Below, piece by piece: positions 25,323 through 36,581 of a stretch of 64,000 nt of DNA. The stretch lies in contig JASBNA010000012.1 in the NCBI GenBank assembly GCA_038087015.1, positions 620,001 to 684,000 on the forward strand. Direction: 5' to 3'. The translations under genes and the position numbers were made by a program. Position 1 is the stretch's first letter. Each line of letters opens with the position of its first letter. The DNA is from Cerrena zonata. Its lineage: Eukaryota; Basidiomycota; Agaricomycetes; Polyporales; Cerrenaceae. Under the pieces are notes generated by a model. The model did no database searches and was not told the DNA's origin. It worked only from the letters and a program-made list of their open reading frames with translations.

Positions 25323-26909
25323 ATGGATCAAGTACGTGGAATATCAGAGCGAACCCCCACTTTTTCAATTGTTCCTTTCTTTAGGAGTCTTTCAGGAAAC
25401 TACTGCACTCATCGGCAACTTCTAAACAACCTAGTACCCGTGCCACACTCGGAGGGGTGACGTCGTCTAAAGGCAAAGGGTAAGCACATTTCCGTAAACA
25501 ATATCTCAAACTCAATTCAGATTCCATAAGCAAGAAAGCGGAACCCTCTCAACCTGCTTTCAAGCCCCGGACCGTAAAGAAAGAGAAAGTCGACGCGAGC
25601 AACTATCGTAACCGTGCAGCTGAACGTCGTCAAGGCGTAGCCGGAGATTATGCTGAGGTAGAAGCCATTGCAGAGGATTTCGAACGTCGAGCAGCCGAGC
25701 TTGACAAGAAGACCTTGGACGAACAGCGTAAGTATCTCGGTGGAGATGCTGACCACACCGTGCTTGTGAAGGGCCTAGACTTTGCGCTTCTTGAACAGAA
25801 CAAGGCTAAAGTAGCTGCCGAACAGGGCGTTGAGGATGACGAGACCCTCGAACAAGTGTTCTTAGAAGCTAGCGGTATGGAGAAGGCCAAGGAAAGTAGC
25901 GACAGCGCAACGTCGGGCAAGAAGAGAACTAGGGAAGAGTTGGTGAGAGTGTTAAAGAATAAAAGGGCTAAGAGTGGTGCCGTCGAGGAAGATTCAAAGA
26001 CCGTAATTGACGACGCTGTCAAATTGGAAGAAGCCAAGAAAGCGGGCAAGTTCAAGCCAATTGGCTTTAAACCGATTGCTCAGGACAAGCCCAAAAAGAA
26101 GGTCAAGAAAGTCAAAACCGGAGACGCGACTGTGAAGGCGGCAAAAGCCAAAGCTGTTACACCTTCAGTCACTGAGTCTCAACAACCTATTGCATCATCG
26201 TCTTCCACTCAACCTCCCTCCAAGCCTCAAATCATTGGTACTCTTACTTCTAAGGCTCTTCCTGAACCCGAACCAGAGCCCATTGATGAAGATTTCGACA
26301 TCTTTGCGGGCGCCGGAGAATATGCCGGTGTCGATTTGGGTTCATCTTCCGACTCTGAAGGCGAAGTTCAAAACCCCACGAACACGAAACCAGCTCACGC
26401 TTCCCGCTCATCATCGCCTCAACCTATCCCTGCAAAGAAATGGTTTGATGATGTCGATGAAGATAGACCACTGAAACGCAACTCTTCGCGACCGAGATCA
26501 AAATCCCGCAGTCGACCTACTGGAGGTGACGTTGAGATGGGATCCCCTCGCTCGAGATCGCCATCAAGACCTCAGTCCGGTCGTTCTCCAAATAGATCTG
26601 ATGAGCTTGAGGATGGAGAGGAGGATGAAGTTCCTATGCGCTTACAACCTCTCAGCTCTTCAGCTGTGCCTTCCATTCGAGAAATCCTGGCTATGGATGA
26701 AGATGCAGAAAAAGCGGCGAAACGGAAGGCGAGGAAGGAAAAGAAAGGGAAGAAGTTGGACAAGGAAGGAAAGGTTGAGAGAGACTATCAGAGGTGCGTG
26801 TTTGACGTTGATTCCTAGATTTGAGTTCGATGTTTAGTGTGCTGATTAAAATCGAATTTGTAGACTGAAGTCGTATACTGATAAGAAGGCCGCAAAGGGC
26901 GGGGAGTAG
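25323..26909 (+). CDS. RED-like splicing factor (RED_N domain; IK/Smu2 family)
   Basis: Homologue of the spliceosomal RED protein, which works with SMU1 in pre-mRNA splicing at B-complex stage in other eukaryotes. Exons 25323-25331, 25385-25479, 25531-26793 and 26864-26909 sum to 470 codons plus stop. The N-terminal RED signature is clear: MDQESFRKLL, NYRNRAAERRQG, AGDYAEVEAIAEDFERRAAE, KKTLDEQRKYLGGDADHTVL, VKGLDFALLEQNK. The middle is Lys- and acidic-rich and includes DEDFDIFAGAGEYAGVDL. A Ser/Arg-type region follows (SRPRSKSRSRPTGG, RSRSPSRPQSGRSPNRSDE), then IREILAMDEDAEKAAKRKAR, and VERDYQRLKSYTDKKAAKGG at the end, typical for RED. Frame and family agree throughout. The third intron boundary (ATAAG acceptor at 25530) is the least certain. 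Confidence 0.85.
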
Positions 26910-27587
26910 CGATGGTAGCTTTGTGGGCGGTATTACTCAAACTTCTGATATCTTCTCACTATAATTTAAATATTCTGGAGCCAACGACGTCAGTCCACTT
27001 GCAAACTGGGACCTCATGCAATACCACAGCTCCTAACTTCAAAAACCACTAGCACCCACTCTTGCCGCACTCGTTTACGAACATGCCTCGCACGAATCCC
27101 CTCTCAATACACACATCGCTTCTCTCTGTGCTTACATTACCATGACCAAATTCATGAAAGGTTCATCAGGTCAACTTTGAGAAGGTCAAACATAGTGAGA
27201 GAGCTGCCCTTGGAAAGTTCGTTGCTATTATCGCAGGCCCAGATACAACTACGATAGCTGCTACAAGGACTCTACATCTTGACTCTACTGGGTTGCATCA
27301 CTATTCTACATGATAGGTCACACAGATCAAACCCGTGCGGGGGTGATGACCAGTTACTTACATTGATGACGATTGTGACAGAAAACAAGTATCCTTATGA
27401 TCAACCCAATCGTGTGTATGATTCTGATTCTGATTTATATAATATTCCTGCCAGTCTGACTCCCTACTTACAAATCCCCATAGACCTACCGCATGTCGAC
27501 CTCCCGAGATCGTGGCAGCCTCCCCCCAGAATGATACGAAGCACTTCCATATTACTTGGTTCCTTGAAGCTTCCTGTGTTTACAATC
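26910..27587. other. Intergenic / possible 3' remnant
   Basis: Lies 3' of the RED-like gene and 3' of the broken trypsin-fold gene on the other strand. The minus strand from 27587 to about 27470 still has open frames that may be the eroded C-terminus of that gene. The GDSG-like serine block expected there was not found in any frame. Confidence 0.35.
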
Positions 27588-28943
27588 TCAGGACCGGCGA
27601 AACTCTCGCCACCAGTTAGCACGGCCGACAGACAGGCCGGTAGCACCGCCATGCATAATAACCGTAAGACAGGGTTCGCCGTGCTGATCCAAGTCAGGAG
27701 GATGTTGCATATCATAGAGGGGAATAGTACCGTCGAGCTTCAGGAGGCAGTCATCCGGGTACGAAAAGCTGTGGGCGCTCGGGTTACTGGAGTACATCAT
27801 TCTGGTGAAGACTCCAGGAGAAATGGTGGTGCCAAGGTCGATGACATTGCCTTTGAAGTTGGTATCGTCAATCTTGGAGGGGTTAATTTCGATGATGGCA
27901 AAGTCCTGTGTGCACTGCTCCGCGCCGACATCGAACTCGATGGGAGGGGAGTATATGACATGGCCCAAGACACGCATATCTTTGTTAGTCCAGCGCTTCG
28001 AAATATCGTCATGGAAGGTCTGGAGAGTACCCATCGCCTTCTCTACCCGAGCCAACTCATTTCGATTTATTGTGCACTCCTCTATAGCCTCTTCGGTAGC
28101 TATGTTCTCGAACAGCTTGATACGTTTTTCATGCACTGAGATACAGTCGGATAGCAGTTCTATCTTCTTCTCAATGTGCGTAAGAAGAAGCTTGAATCTT
28201 GAATCGCCAAGGATGAGGACATCTTGACGAGGTGCACTCGTCTGATGTTTGAAGGTATTGTTACCGTCCGTTTTCGGGTTGAAGACGACGTGACAAGCAG
28301 TGACAAGGAAGAGCTTCTTACTGTCACCACATTTGACAAAAAAGCCACCAGTACCCTCAATAGAAGGTGTGGACTTGTGGGCGATGGGGAGACCAAGAGT
28401 GGGAGTGAGAAGGTTTCGAAGATCCGCGGTGGGGTTCGAGTGGAAAACAATGGGTGAGAGGAGCCTGGGGCCGCTCAGGGGGGTCACAAGGGATTCACGT
28501 ATTTCAACATCAACATCGTTGATATCAGATGTTACAAGAATCTTCTTGCAGTCATGGGCCACTTCGTTGCCTTTCTCAAGAGAGAGGGTTTGGGGCCGTA
28601 CACCTATTTAAAGGATAACGGGATGAGACGGCTTTCCCACATAGCCAATGCGGACCATATCAATGCTGGTCCAAGCTACATTATTTATCCAGATGTTTGA
28701 TGACCTTGGAAGACAAACTGTCGTCCTTCGGGTTCTCCCAAACATCACATATTGCATGTGTGCCAACCGTCCCAAGTACCTTGGGCTTGTTGTAAGCTTC
28801 TGGTCCGCCCACGGAATGGTACCAGAGCGGCCGACTAAGGGCGGACGGGAGGGCGGACCATAGAAGTAAGACTGGACCTCGTTATGGGAGGGTGACTCCT
28901 GCGCAGAAGAAATCCCTGTCCCATTGCTTGCGAGGTCTGACAT
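27588..28943 (-). pseudogene. PA-clan (trypsin-fold) orphan, interrupted by a stop
   Basis: One frame runs from MSDLASNGTGIS (28943) to about 27588 with a single in-frame TAA at 28608-28610. Before the stop: YFYGPPSRPPLVGRSGT and DMVRIGYVGKPSHPVIL. After it, still in frame: IGVRPQTLSLEKGNEV, VDVEIRESLVT, the catalytic-His-like GTGGFFV...LVTACHVVF, an inserted coiled coil (about 60 residues), QDFAIIEI (Asp-like) and GGATGLSVGRANWW. This order is that of a family of trypsin-fold proteins common in mushroom genomes whose function is unknown; the residue after PVIL is usually Trp in those I recall. No GT-AG intron removes the stop in frame. The C-terminal serine region seems lost. Most likely a pseudogene; the family call is from memory. 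Confidence 0.6.
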
Positions 28944-29516
28944 ATCCAGCTTGAGAAGTTAGGGATTGAGCAAGGGAAAACAACAAAGACTAAACACCGA
29001 AAGGACTTACATAAAAAGGGATATTGGTGATTGTCACGGTATAGAAATGTGTGGGTAAAACTATTCAAAGAGATATACTCAAAGAGTGAGTAGCGGGAAA
29101 CAAGGTGCTTGCTCGGTTTTTTTTGACTCCGCTCGAGTTTACCCGAGCCCCCAAACAAGCACCTCGACATCTGGTTTACGAGGCTATATTTCAGATTTTC
29201 AGTCTTTAGGAAACCACAGAAAAATACGGCTGTTAACTATAAGTTATTCAATACCATCATTTTCAACCGAACTTGATGCATGACAGTAGGTAGTATGACG
29301 CGCGTCTACACGCATCTTATGCGTCCTCTGCACTGCTTGTACTACTAAGTAGTACACCATCTTTCAGTGAACTAGATCTGTTGGAGGTAACAATTCATGC
29401 ACCCATTTCTATTAAATAATACAATTCATTCTGTATCGTCCACCAGGCGTACAGGGCAATACCTATCTCTCCAAATCTGCGTAATAATAGAAGTCTGGCC
29501 TTCAATGAAACCCATC
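28944..29516. other. Intergenic
   Basis: Upstream of the trypsin-fold pseudogene and downstream of the second MFS gene. Nothing recognisable; a T8 tract is present near 29117. Confidence 0.35.
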
Positions 29517-31719
29517 TCACTGCCTCGATCCATCAAAAGGTTTATCTCTCGCCCCAAACACAGACCCCCTAGATTCCAAAGCCTCCAATTGCACATCAAC
29601 CTCCCTCTTCTTACTATCCAATCCAAAATTCTCATCCCCAGTCGCACTCATCGGGACCTCCTTCATCAACAGAAGTAACAAAAGTCCCAAACCCGAGAAC
29701 CCAATCATCGTCTTCCAGATGGTCGACATGCTGGATGCGAATGCGACTTTGACTTCTGTTCGGAGCGGTTCGGGAAGTTGAGGGATCGCGGGGATCGCTG
29801 CGTATGCGATTTCGGCCCCGGCAGGGAATTGGGAGGTGAAATCGGCGGGGAGGTTGGTTTTCAGTTGGTTCTGGAGGATTGTGCTCGATATAGTGATACC
29901 CCATGTCTGATAGAGAAAGTTAGTTTTTGATAACTCGTTTATATGGATGTGTGAATATGGAAGACCCACCTGAGCGAAAGATTTGACGAAGGCGAAGAAG
30001 GCTAGAGCGGGGGCAGTCAAGGAGACAGGAAGTGGTGCAAGGACAGGGAACACGGTTGCAGAGAACTAAACGTAGAGATCATCCGTTGGTATTAGTTCCA
30101 GACGTACATTAGCGCACGCAAAGTAGAGTTGGTTACTTACTATCATTCCGCTACCCGCAGAAACCAGAATTTGGTAGCCGACCCAATGCCCGACATCACT
30201 ATCAGCCTTGAGCAGACTGAGAAGTCCGAACCCGACGATCATCATGATCCATCCAGCGTAGTTCACAGGACGATACTTTCCTGTCACTTTGACGACGGCA
30301 CCACAGATAAGGGCGAATGGTGAGATGACAAGAGCTGCTGCTAACATGTCTACACCAGATCGGATTGGCGAAGCACCAAGGACCGCCTGGAAGTAGATCG
30401 GCAGGTAATCTGTGGAGAAACAAACTATTAAGGTAGAAAATATAATTGGGTTATGATGAGACTTACAGATGATGGAAATACTAGCAACACCGTGAACTGA
30501 GGCAGTAGCAAAGCCACTGGCACTGGTTCTGTTGGCGATAGCCCTGAATGGGATCGTGGGGTGTTCGGGTACGTAGATCTCATATACGACGAAAGCACCC
30601 ATAGTGATTACTCCGACAATAAGAGGAGCCAGTACACGAGCATCAGTCCATGGGTAACGAGTTCCGCCCCATGTGAGCCCAACGATAGCAAGAGTCGTTC
30701 CTGCAATGATAATAACGTTGCCGCTACGTTGTGGATAAATCTAAAGATGTGCGTGGAGATACGAGGGAGAAGCTTACAACCAGTCGATCTTGGAAAGTTT
30801 GTCTTTGACGGAACCGGGGGGAGTGCGAACTTTGAGAAAAAAGAGAACGAGAGCAAAACAGATTGCGCAGAGAGGAAGATTGATATCTACATCCCTCGAA
30901 TAAGTATGTCATATATTTCCAACAAGAAATAAGACCACTTACAGAAAAGCCAACGCCAGGAAGCCTTTTGTGCCAATGCACCTCCCTACAAGTATTCGGT
31001 AAGATCGCAAAACTGTGTACCAAATACATGCAACATACCACCGGGGGACCAACACCAGAAGCGAGAGCGATAGTCAGTCCAATTAGCCCTTGATAAGTAC
31101 CACGTTCAGCAAGGGGAACAAGATCGGAAGTGATGATGTTTGTTAATGTTTGAATTCCTCCTCCACCAAGACCTTGTACGGCTAAATGCACAACAAGTAA
31201 GTCATCGTGGTCCATCCAAGATAATTCGAAAAAAAACCACATACTCCTTGCCCCAATCATCCAATTCATATTCTGAGCCGAACCAGCTAACGCACTTCCG
31301 ATAGCAAAAAGCACAATACACCCCAACATGACTGGTTTCCTCCCAAAACTATCGGCCAGACCACCGATGAGTGGAAGAACCGCTGTGCTTGCTAGTGCGT
31401 AAGCAGAACCGACCCAAGTGAAATCATCTCCTCCATCTAGATCCGCGGTCAACGTAGGCAGAATCGTGGAGATGGCCGTCAAGTCAAGAGCACTCAGTAG
31501 GATGGTAACAACGATGGCGATGAATGAGAGCCAGAAGTCTTTACCACGAGATTGTTGTTTGGAGAGGACAGGTTCGGAAATAGGGATAGGAATGGGCGGT
31601 GGGTCATTGATAGTGATGGTCGAAGCGAGATGAAGTGGAGGGCGAGGAACACTTTCGTGCAACGTCGCCATGGAATAATCTGGCTGCAGAGTCGCCATTG
31701 ACGAGTCTAAGTGCTTCAT
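29517..31719 (-). CDS. MFS drug:H+ antiporter, DHA2 type (paralogue 2)
   Basis: Second copy of the pump at 1195-3306, same strand and same exon plan. It reads MKHLDSSMATLQPDYS, a Pro-rich tail, KQQSRGKDFWLSFIAIVVTI, LSALDLTAISTILPTLTADL, GGLADSFGRKPVM (motif A), QGLGGGGIQTLTNIITSDLV, GGPPV-linked TM region, DYLPIYFQAVLGASPIRSGV, VKVTGKYRPVNYAGW and FSGLGLLLLLLMKEVP. The last exon ends KPFDGSRQ at 29517. The two copies share most residues in the membrane core but differ in the N- and C-terminal tails, as expected for duplicates under constraint only in the transport core. Predicted plasma-membrane exporter; substrate unknown. Confidence 0.86.
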
Positions 31720-33469
31720 AGTTGGAGAGGCTAACCAGAAAAGAACAAAAGAGATTATATGTCAAAGAAGAATACGGAAAGGGTACTTCCAATAACAAGA
31801 GAAAGGGAGGGAGAAAGGGGAACGTTGGGCCAAGGTGTCGTTGTGAAGAAACGGCCATATTAAATCCCCAGTATGAGAACCCATTAGCGCAAGTTTACAG
31901 CCTCCCGGAAGAGTCGCTACGACATCGGAGGATTCGATGAATATCGCTGGAACTCCTGTGAATGGAGGCATTCCACTTCACACCTCGATCTGCTCGCACT
32001 CGTGCACAAGGAGCACACCCTCGGGCAATCTAACAGAGGTATCGAGCCCAGTCAGTCATTAAGTATGAGTTGTACTAATCCTCGGAATCAAGGAATCAAG
32101 GAAAGATGGCCGAGTGACCGAGTGGTAGTAGGGAATTGTGGGTGTTGGGTACCCAGCTTCGGCCATCGGCGTTCTTTTGCGGGAGGGTCGACAGCCATTT
32201 CTATCCGCCTCTTTGATGCAGTTTCTCTGATGTGACAGGTGCTCGTTGTGGATGGATGGGACATTGCGGAGTCCGGTGAATGGTATGTATATAAACGGAG
32301 GGTTACGTGCATCTTGGGACGTTTTCATTATGATGCATGTTCCTTGAGGATGTTTCGAATTCTGAAACACCGTGACAACGAGCACCGTTGCCAATGGACG
32401 CTATAGCTATGGGCCAAGCTCGTCACATTCATGAATACAGCACCTTATTAGAAGAAGAAAATTTCAGAACAGTATCTCGACAAAGAAACCAAAAAGTCAA
32501 AGACCACGTAGCAATATTTCGCACTCCGACCCAAACACCACAGAGTCGCCCGCACCAACCCCGCAGTGCGCACCCCATACAACCTAAAACCCGAAACCAA
32601 AAACAGAGATAGGATATAGGATATTCAAAGGACTTCTTATTTGCTTCTTCTTCTCTTTAATTACACTACCTACTTTCTTTCCCCTGTGTACTGCAAAAAA
32701 AAAGCCAGAATGAGAAAAAAAATGAGTGAGGTTAATAGATATACACAAGACCGAAACTGGGGAGGGTGGGAGGAATAAAGAGCGTGTAAAAGGGGGATAA
32801 TAGGAGGGAGGAAGGAAAAAAATGTCACTTGGGGGACTGACAACAAAGGAGGGAGTGAATGAAAGGAACACGACGAGGAGGAGTGTGTGTGTACGACAGA
32901 CAAACAGACAACCGATAGTCCGAAAAAGATTGGTCGAGACGGGGATAAGTGAATGCCAGGACTCGGGGGCGAGAAAAACTAAAAAGAAATTGTAATGAAC
33001 AAGTCAAGAAGAAGGCAAAAAAAGCAGGGAGGCCAAGAACGACAACAATGTGAAAACGAGCAGTGTACAACTTGTTGGATCCATTGTTTTGACGTGTATT
33101 TGTGAAGATCAGTGGGAAAAAAATGAGGAGTTCTTCATGATTGAATTCGTCTAGTTCGTTGGCTGAGAAAAGGATGATGAGTCATTAAAGGAAGGAGAGA
33201 TGACAGGGGGAGGGGGTATTTGGTATCTCGGGCATATCAGGTCGTTCGAATGTGTACATCCTCCGCATTTTTCCTGGGGGTTTGTAGTACGCGGCTAGGC
33301 GTCACGAGGGAGGTGATGAGAATACGGATGACTGATGTATACAGATCAAGACAGCGAATGTGGTTGAATGTGCGGTTTGAGGGTGGAGGAGGTGTGGCAG
33401 AGTGAGACTAGCAGTGAAATGACGGTTCGGACTAGGGATGGGGACTATGGAGGATAAAAAGAAGTATAT
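31720..33469. other. Intergenic, 1.75 kb
   Basis: Between the MFS gene start and the CDC55 stop. It should hold the MFS promoter (left) and the CDC55 3' UTR (right). Purine-rich on the plus strand from about 32690 to 33220, with AGGAGG and GAAAAAAA runs. Open frames here are low-complexity shadows of that purine bias. A tRNA-like string near 32105 was rejected. Confidence 0.45.
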
Positions 33470-35249
33470 TCATGCGGCGCTGTACAAGAACAAGTTGTTC
33501 GTTGCCGCAATCTATGGACAAAAACAAAAACCCAATCAGAACTCGGGCCAGTCAAAGTCACGCTCATCCAAGCAATACGTACAGCAATCGTGTTCTCTCT
33601 CGGGTGCCAGCTAGCATGCAAGATCTTCTTGTTAAAGTCAAGAGTATCCGATGCCATGGTCTCACGCAACCCGCCTGGTCTCATTCCATTCTTCGATCCC
33701 AACTTATTTCCAGGTAGTGGTCCACCAATCTTCTTCGCCTTGAAGGCTGACTTGTCCGCTTGAAGGACAACGTCGTTTAGGGTCTCGACGTCGAATATCC
33801 GGAAGTAGTTGTGGTAGGAACCAGTGAGGACATGCCTGATAATAATGACGTGAGACTAGCGCCAACATATGATGCAAGGATAGAAACGTACTTGTCATCG
33901 CCACTCCATGTACATTCAAACTTGTCGAATATGCAATCATTCTCGTACAGATCACAGAGTTTACCGCGCAGATGGTCGTGTATAGGAATGGTCTTCAGAG
34001 GCTTGCCTTCCATGTTAATATCCCATATCTTCAATGACAAATAGTCACGAGAAAGGATATATCGACCATCATGGCTGAATTTGACGTCCGAGATCGATGA
34101 GATGATTTCGGAGAAGAACGATCGATTCGTGGGATCTTCCTCCTCCTCGAAACCTACCGCTTTCGGGTCAATCTCCATATGACGTATAGAAAGAGAGTTA
34201 AGCACCCACATTTCGCATGCCGATCGCACAGAGCCGCTTCACGCATATCAGCAAGTTTGATGTTGCTTTTTGAGCTCGAGTACATGAACAGGTTGCACTG
34301 CGTCGGGTGGAACTCGGCCGCTGTGATCACCTCCGTGAGTTCTTCCATATTCGTCGGTTTGATGTCCACGATGTCTTTACATATTATGAGTACGACAGAG
34401 ATGTTTGAACCAGAAACACATACTGAAACTCTGGTCACTGATATTCAAGTTCCACAGATTGATCCGGAGGTCATCGGCGGAAATGTAAGTCTCCTGGTCG
34501 GAGTTGACAGAGATGGAGTGTATGTGGTACGCGTGTGCGTTAGAGTAGACTTTGCGGGGAACAGCAGCGATGATGTTGTCCTGTTGGGTCATGCGGGGCA
34601 ATCGTAGGTGCTGTGGATGTGTGGGAGGTGGGAGCTGCCGTTGGCCATCGTGGAGGTTGGATTCCGAGACTACTCGCAGCGACTTTTCGAATACTTTCCA
34701 TAGTTTGATGGTCTTGTCTGCACGATCATGACGAGAAGAAGAAAGGGTTCAAAGCACATAAGAGTGGACTGAAGCTAGAGGAAGAACAAGCTATCGCACC
34801 GTTTGTCGACAAAAGGAAGTGTGCGGCGTTCTGCCGTTTGCACCACTTGATCTTGTTGATCTTCTCCTCAATCTCCAGAGACTTGAGGTAGTCAAACTCG
34901 GGTTCATGTGATTGAAACTCGGTGTAGAACTTGTACTCGCAGCCCTTTTTCTATTTAGGGGAAGGGTATATGTAGCACGATGAGAAGATAGTGATCGAGA
35001 AAGACGTACCAGTTCATTCCGCTCAAACAGGACGACACGGCCACCCTTGTCACCTGTAGCGAGGTAGTTGCCTGTAGAGTCGAACTCGACGGTAGAGATG
35101 ATGTCGGCTGTGTGGAGATTGGGGTATGGGTGATGGTCTAATACGCTCGGTGGACGATACGCACCCTCTGTAATGTCTTCGACCTCTCCCTTGTCTCCGA
35201 AACATTGGGCGAATCGCCAGCCACCCGAGCTCGACGCGTCAGAGTCCAT
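33470..35249 (-). CDS. CDC55: PP2A regulatory subunit B (B55, WD40)
   Basis: Regulatory B55 subunit of protein phosphatase 2A; it directs the A/C core to substrates in mitotic exit, cell-size and stress control. The family is highly conserved and the match is plain: [49 protein letters not shown], then [20 protein letters not shown] and [13 protein letters not shown]. Further on: [119 protein letters not shown], and the last exon [13 protein letters not shown] ending at TGA 33470-33472. Seven WD repeats are covered. Several short introns; no break seen. It shares a 560-base divergent promoter region with COX9. Confidence 0.95.
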
Positions 35250-35808
35250 GGTATGTATGTGATGCGATGGTGGTGTCTATGTGAGTAGTCTAAGAAGTGT
35301 ATGGCTGGTCAGGGAGATGATAACTAATGTGGTCGGATGCACGCCCGCTAACACCCCACAGCCATGCCCCTGTCACGCTCCTGTTACGCAATGTCACACG
35401 CCTTTCCTATGTCGTCCTTGTGCACGAACAAGACTATGTTTCTTGCACAATGCATTTTGTTTTTGTTGTAGATAGACAAGGGTTTGTGTGGACGTATCTA
35501 CACCAACGGTTGTCCTCCGAGCCCAATTCGAATATTTATTGTAAAGTACTAGGTCCCTTTTCCTGCACATTCCGGAAGGACAAATGTCATACTTGCTACT
35601 AGCTCAAAAGTCTATCTCCCCGCCCGACGTCCATCTGTGTTCCTCCCAATCCAGTCTGAGCCTCGCCGTAGCCTCGATGACGAGAGAACACACCCGAGCG
35701 CCAGACCCATCATATCCCTCGGCGCCAAAAGCCAACACCTCCGCCTCAACTCTTGACCACCAACCACCCTCGCTCAATTTATAACTTCGAGCTTATATTA
35801 TCCTCACC
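35250..35808. promoter_or_regulatory. Divergent promoter CDC55 / COX9
   Basis: 559 bases between two divergent start codons, pyrimidine-rich toward COX9. No specific binding site was identified. Confidence 0.45.
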
Positions 35809-36152
35809 ATGCCCATCGGCCCCATCACTGGAAAGCTCAGGAAGCGTTTCTGGCTTGACCTCACCACCGCCCTCGGCCTTGGTGTCACTGCTGGCTACGC
35901 GTACTGGTGAGTCTAACCGCTCCCGAGCGATTTCTCCCGAAAGGGCTGCCCGAACTGACATGATTTCGTTCTCTAGGTATGGTGTCCATCTCAAGCATGG
36001 TGAGATTTCTACTCTATTCACCGGCGTTGATCACGGAATGGGGATGGGTGGAGTGTGCAAGACGTGTGTGCTGACTTTGCTTTTTTACAGTTCAGCGTCA
36101 GGAAGAGTTCTACCTAAAATTGGAGAGGTCGAAGCAACAGGAGGGACAGTAG
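35809..36152 (+). CDS. COX9: Cytochrome c oxidase subunit VIIa (Cox9)
   Basis: Small single-span subunit of mitochondrial complex IV in the inner membrane. Exons 35809-35906, 35977-35999 (only 23 nt) and 36091-36152 give 60 residues. The N-terminus MPIGPITGKLRKRFWLDLTT matches the Cox9 start (APITG with basic residues before the helix). It is followed by a glycine-rich transmembrane helix (ALGLGVTAGYAYWYGVH) and a charged tail (VQRQEEFYLKLERSKQQEGQ), the same order and length as yeast Cox9 (59 residues). All splice sites are GT-AG and the phases fit. Too short and too split to appear as a continuous frame. Confidence 0.88.
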
Positions 36153-36581
36153 ATGCTATGTCATTTGTACCCCATGCATTAAAGGATTTTGATATCACCA
36201 TTGGCATTCCCTATCTCCATACGTCCGTTGGAACATAGACTCTTTCTTCAAGCGGAAACGGCTGTCACGACTTCTGAGTGTTCTTCTCAACGCAATGCCT
36301 AAAGGGTCCGGTCTCTAGATCCCACTTGCTATCAGATGACATTGATACATCATATTTCAAGCTCACGTTCTGACTGAATAGCTCTAGATAGTAGCTAGGT
36401 TCTGTCCCGCGAACCACTTGTCCGCTAATGACCGCACCAACTCTAATTCCGCCGAACACAGTATCGTGAATATTATAAAGGATAGTAAACAAATGATAGG
36501 AAAAAAAGATATGGCCCTAAGATACATAAATGATAGAAATGCCAAAGAAAGTGTACAAAACAGCAACACAAAACAAACAAT
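36153..36581. other. Convergent intergenic
   Basis: 3' UTR space of COX9 (plus) and the J-protein gene (minus). AT-rich, with a GATAGGAAAAAAAGATATGG tract. No gene seen. Confidence 0.4.

Noticed and set aside
27279..28139. Plus-strand 286-codon open frame
   Set aside because: It is antisense to the trypsin-fold gene; only the minus frame shows family motifs.
32100..32170. tRNA-like string (GATGGCCGAGTGACCGAGTGG)
   Set aside because: It resembles the start of a tRNA-Ser or tRNA-Leu, but no acceptor stem, anticodon arm or TTC-loop box follows at the right distances.
32584..33070. Hydrophobic minus-strand frames after CDC55
   Set aside because: Produced by a long purine-rich tract (Phe/Ser/Pro-rich translation); most likely 3' UTR.
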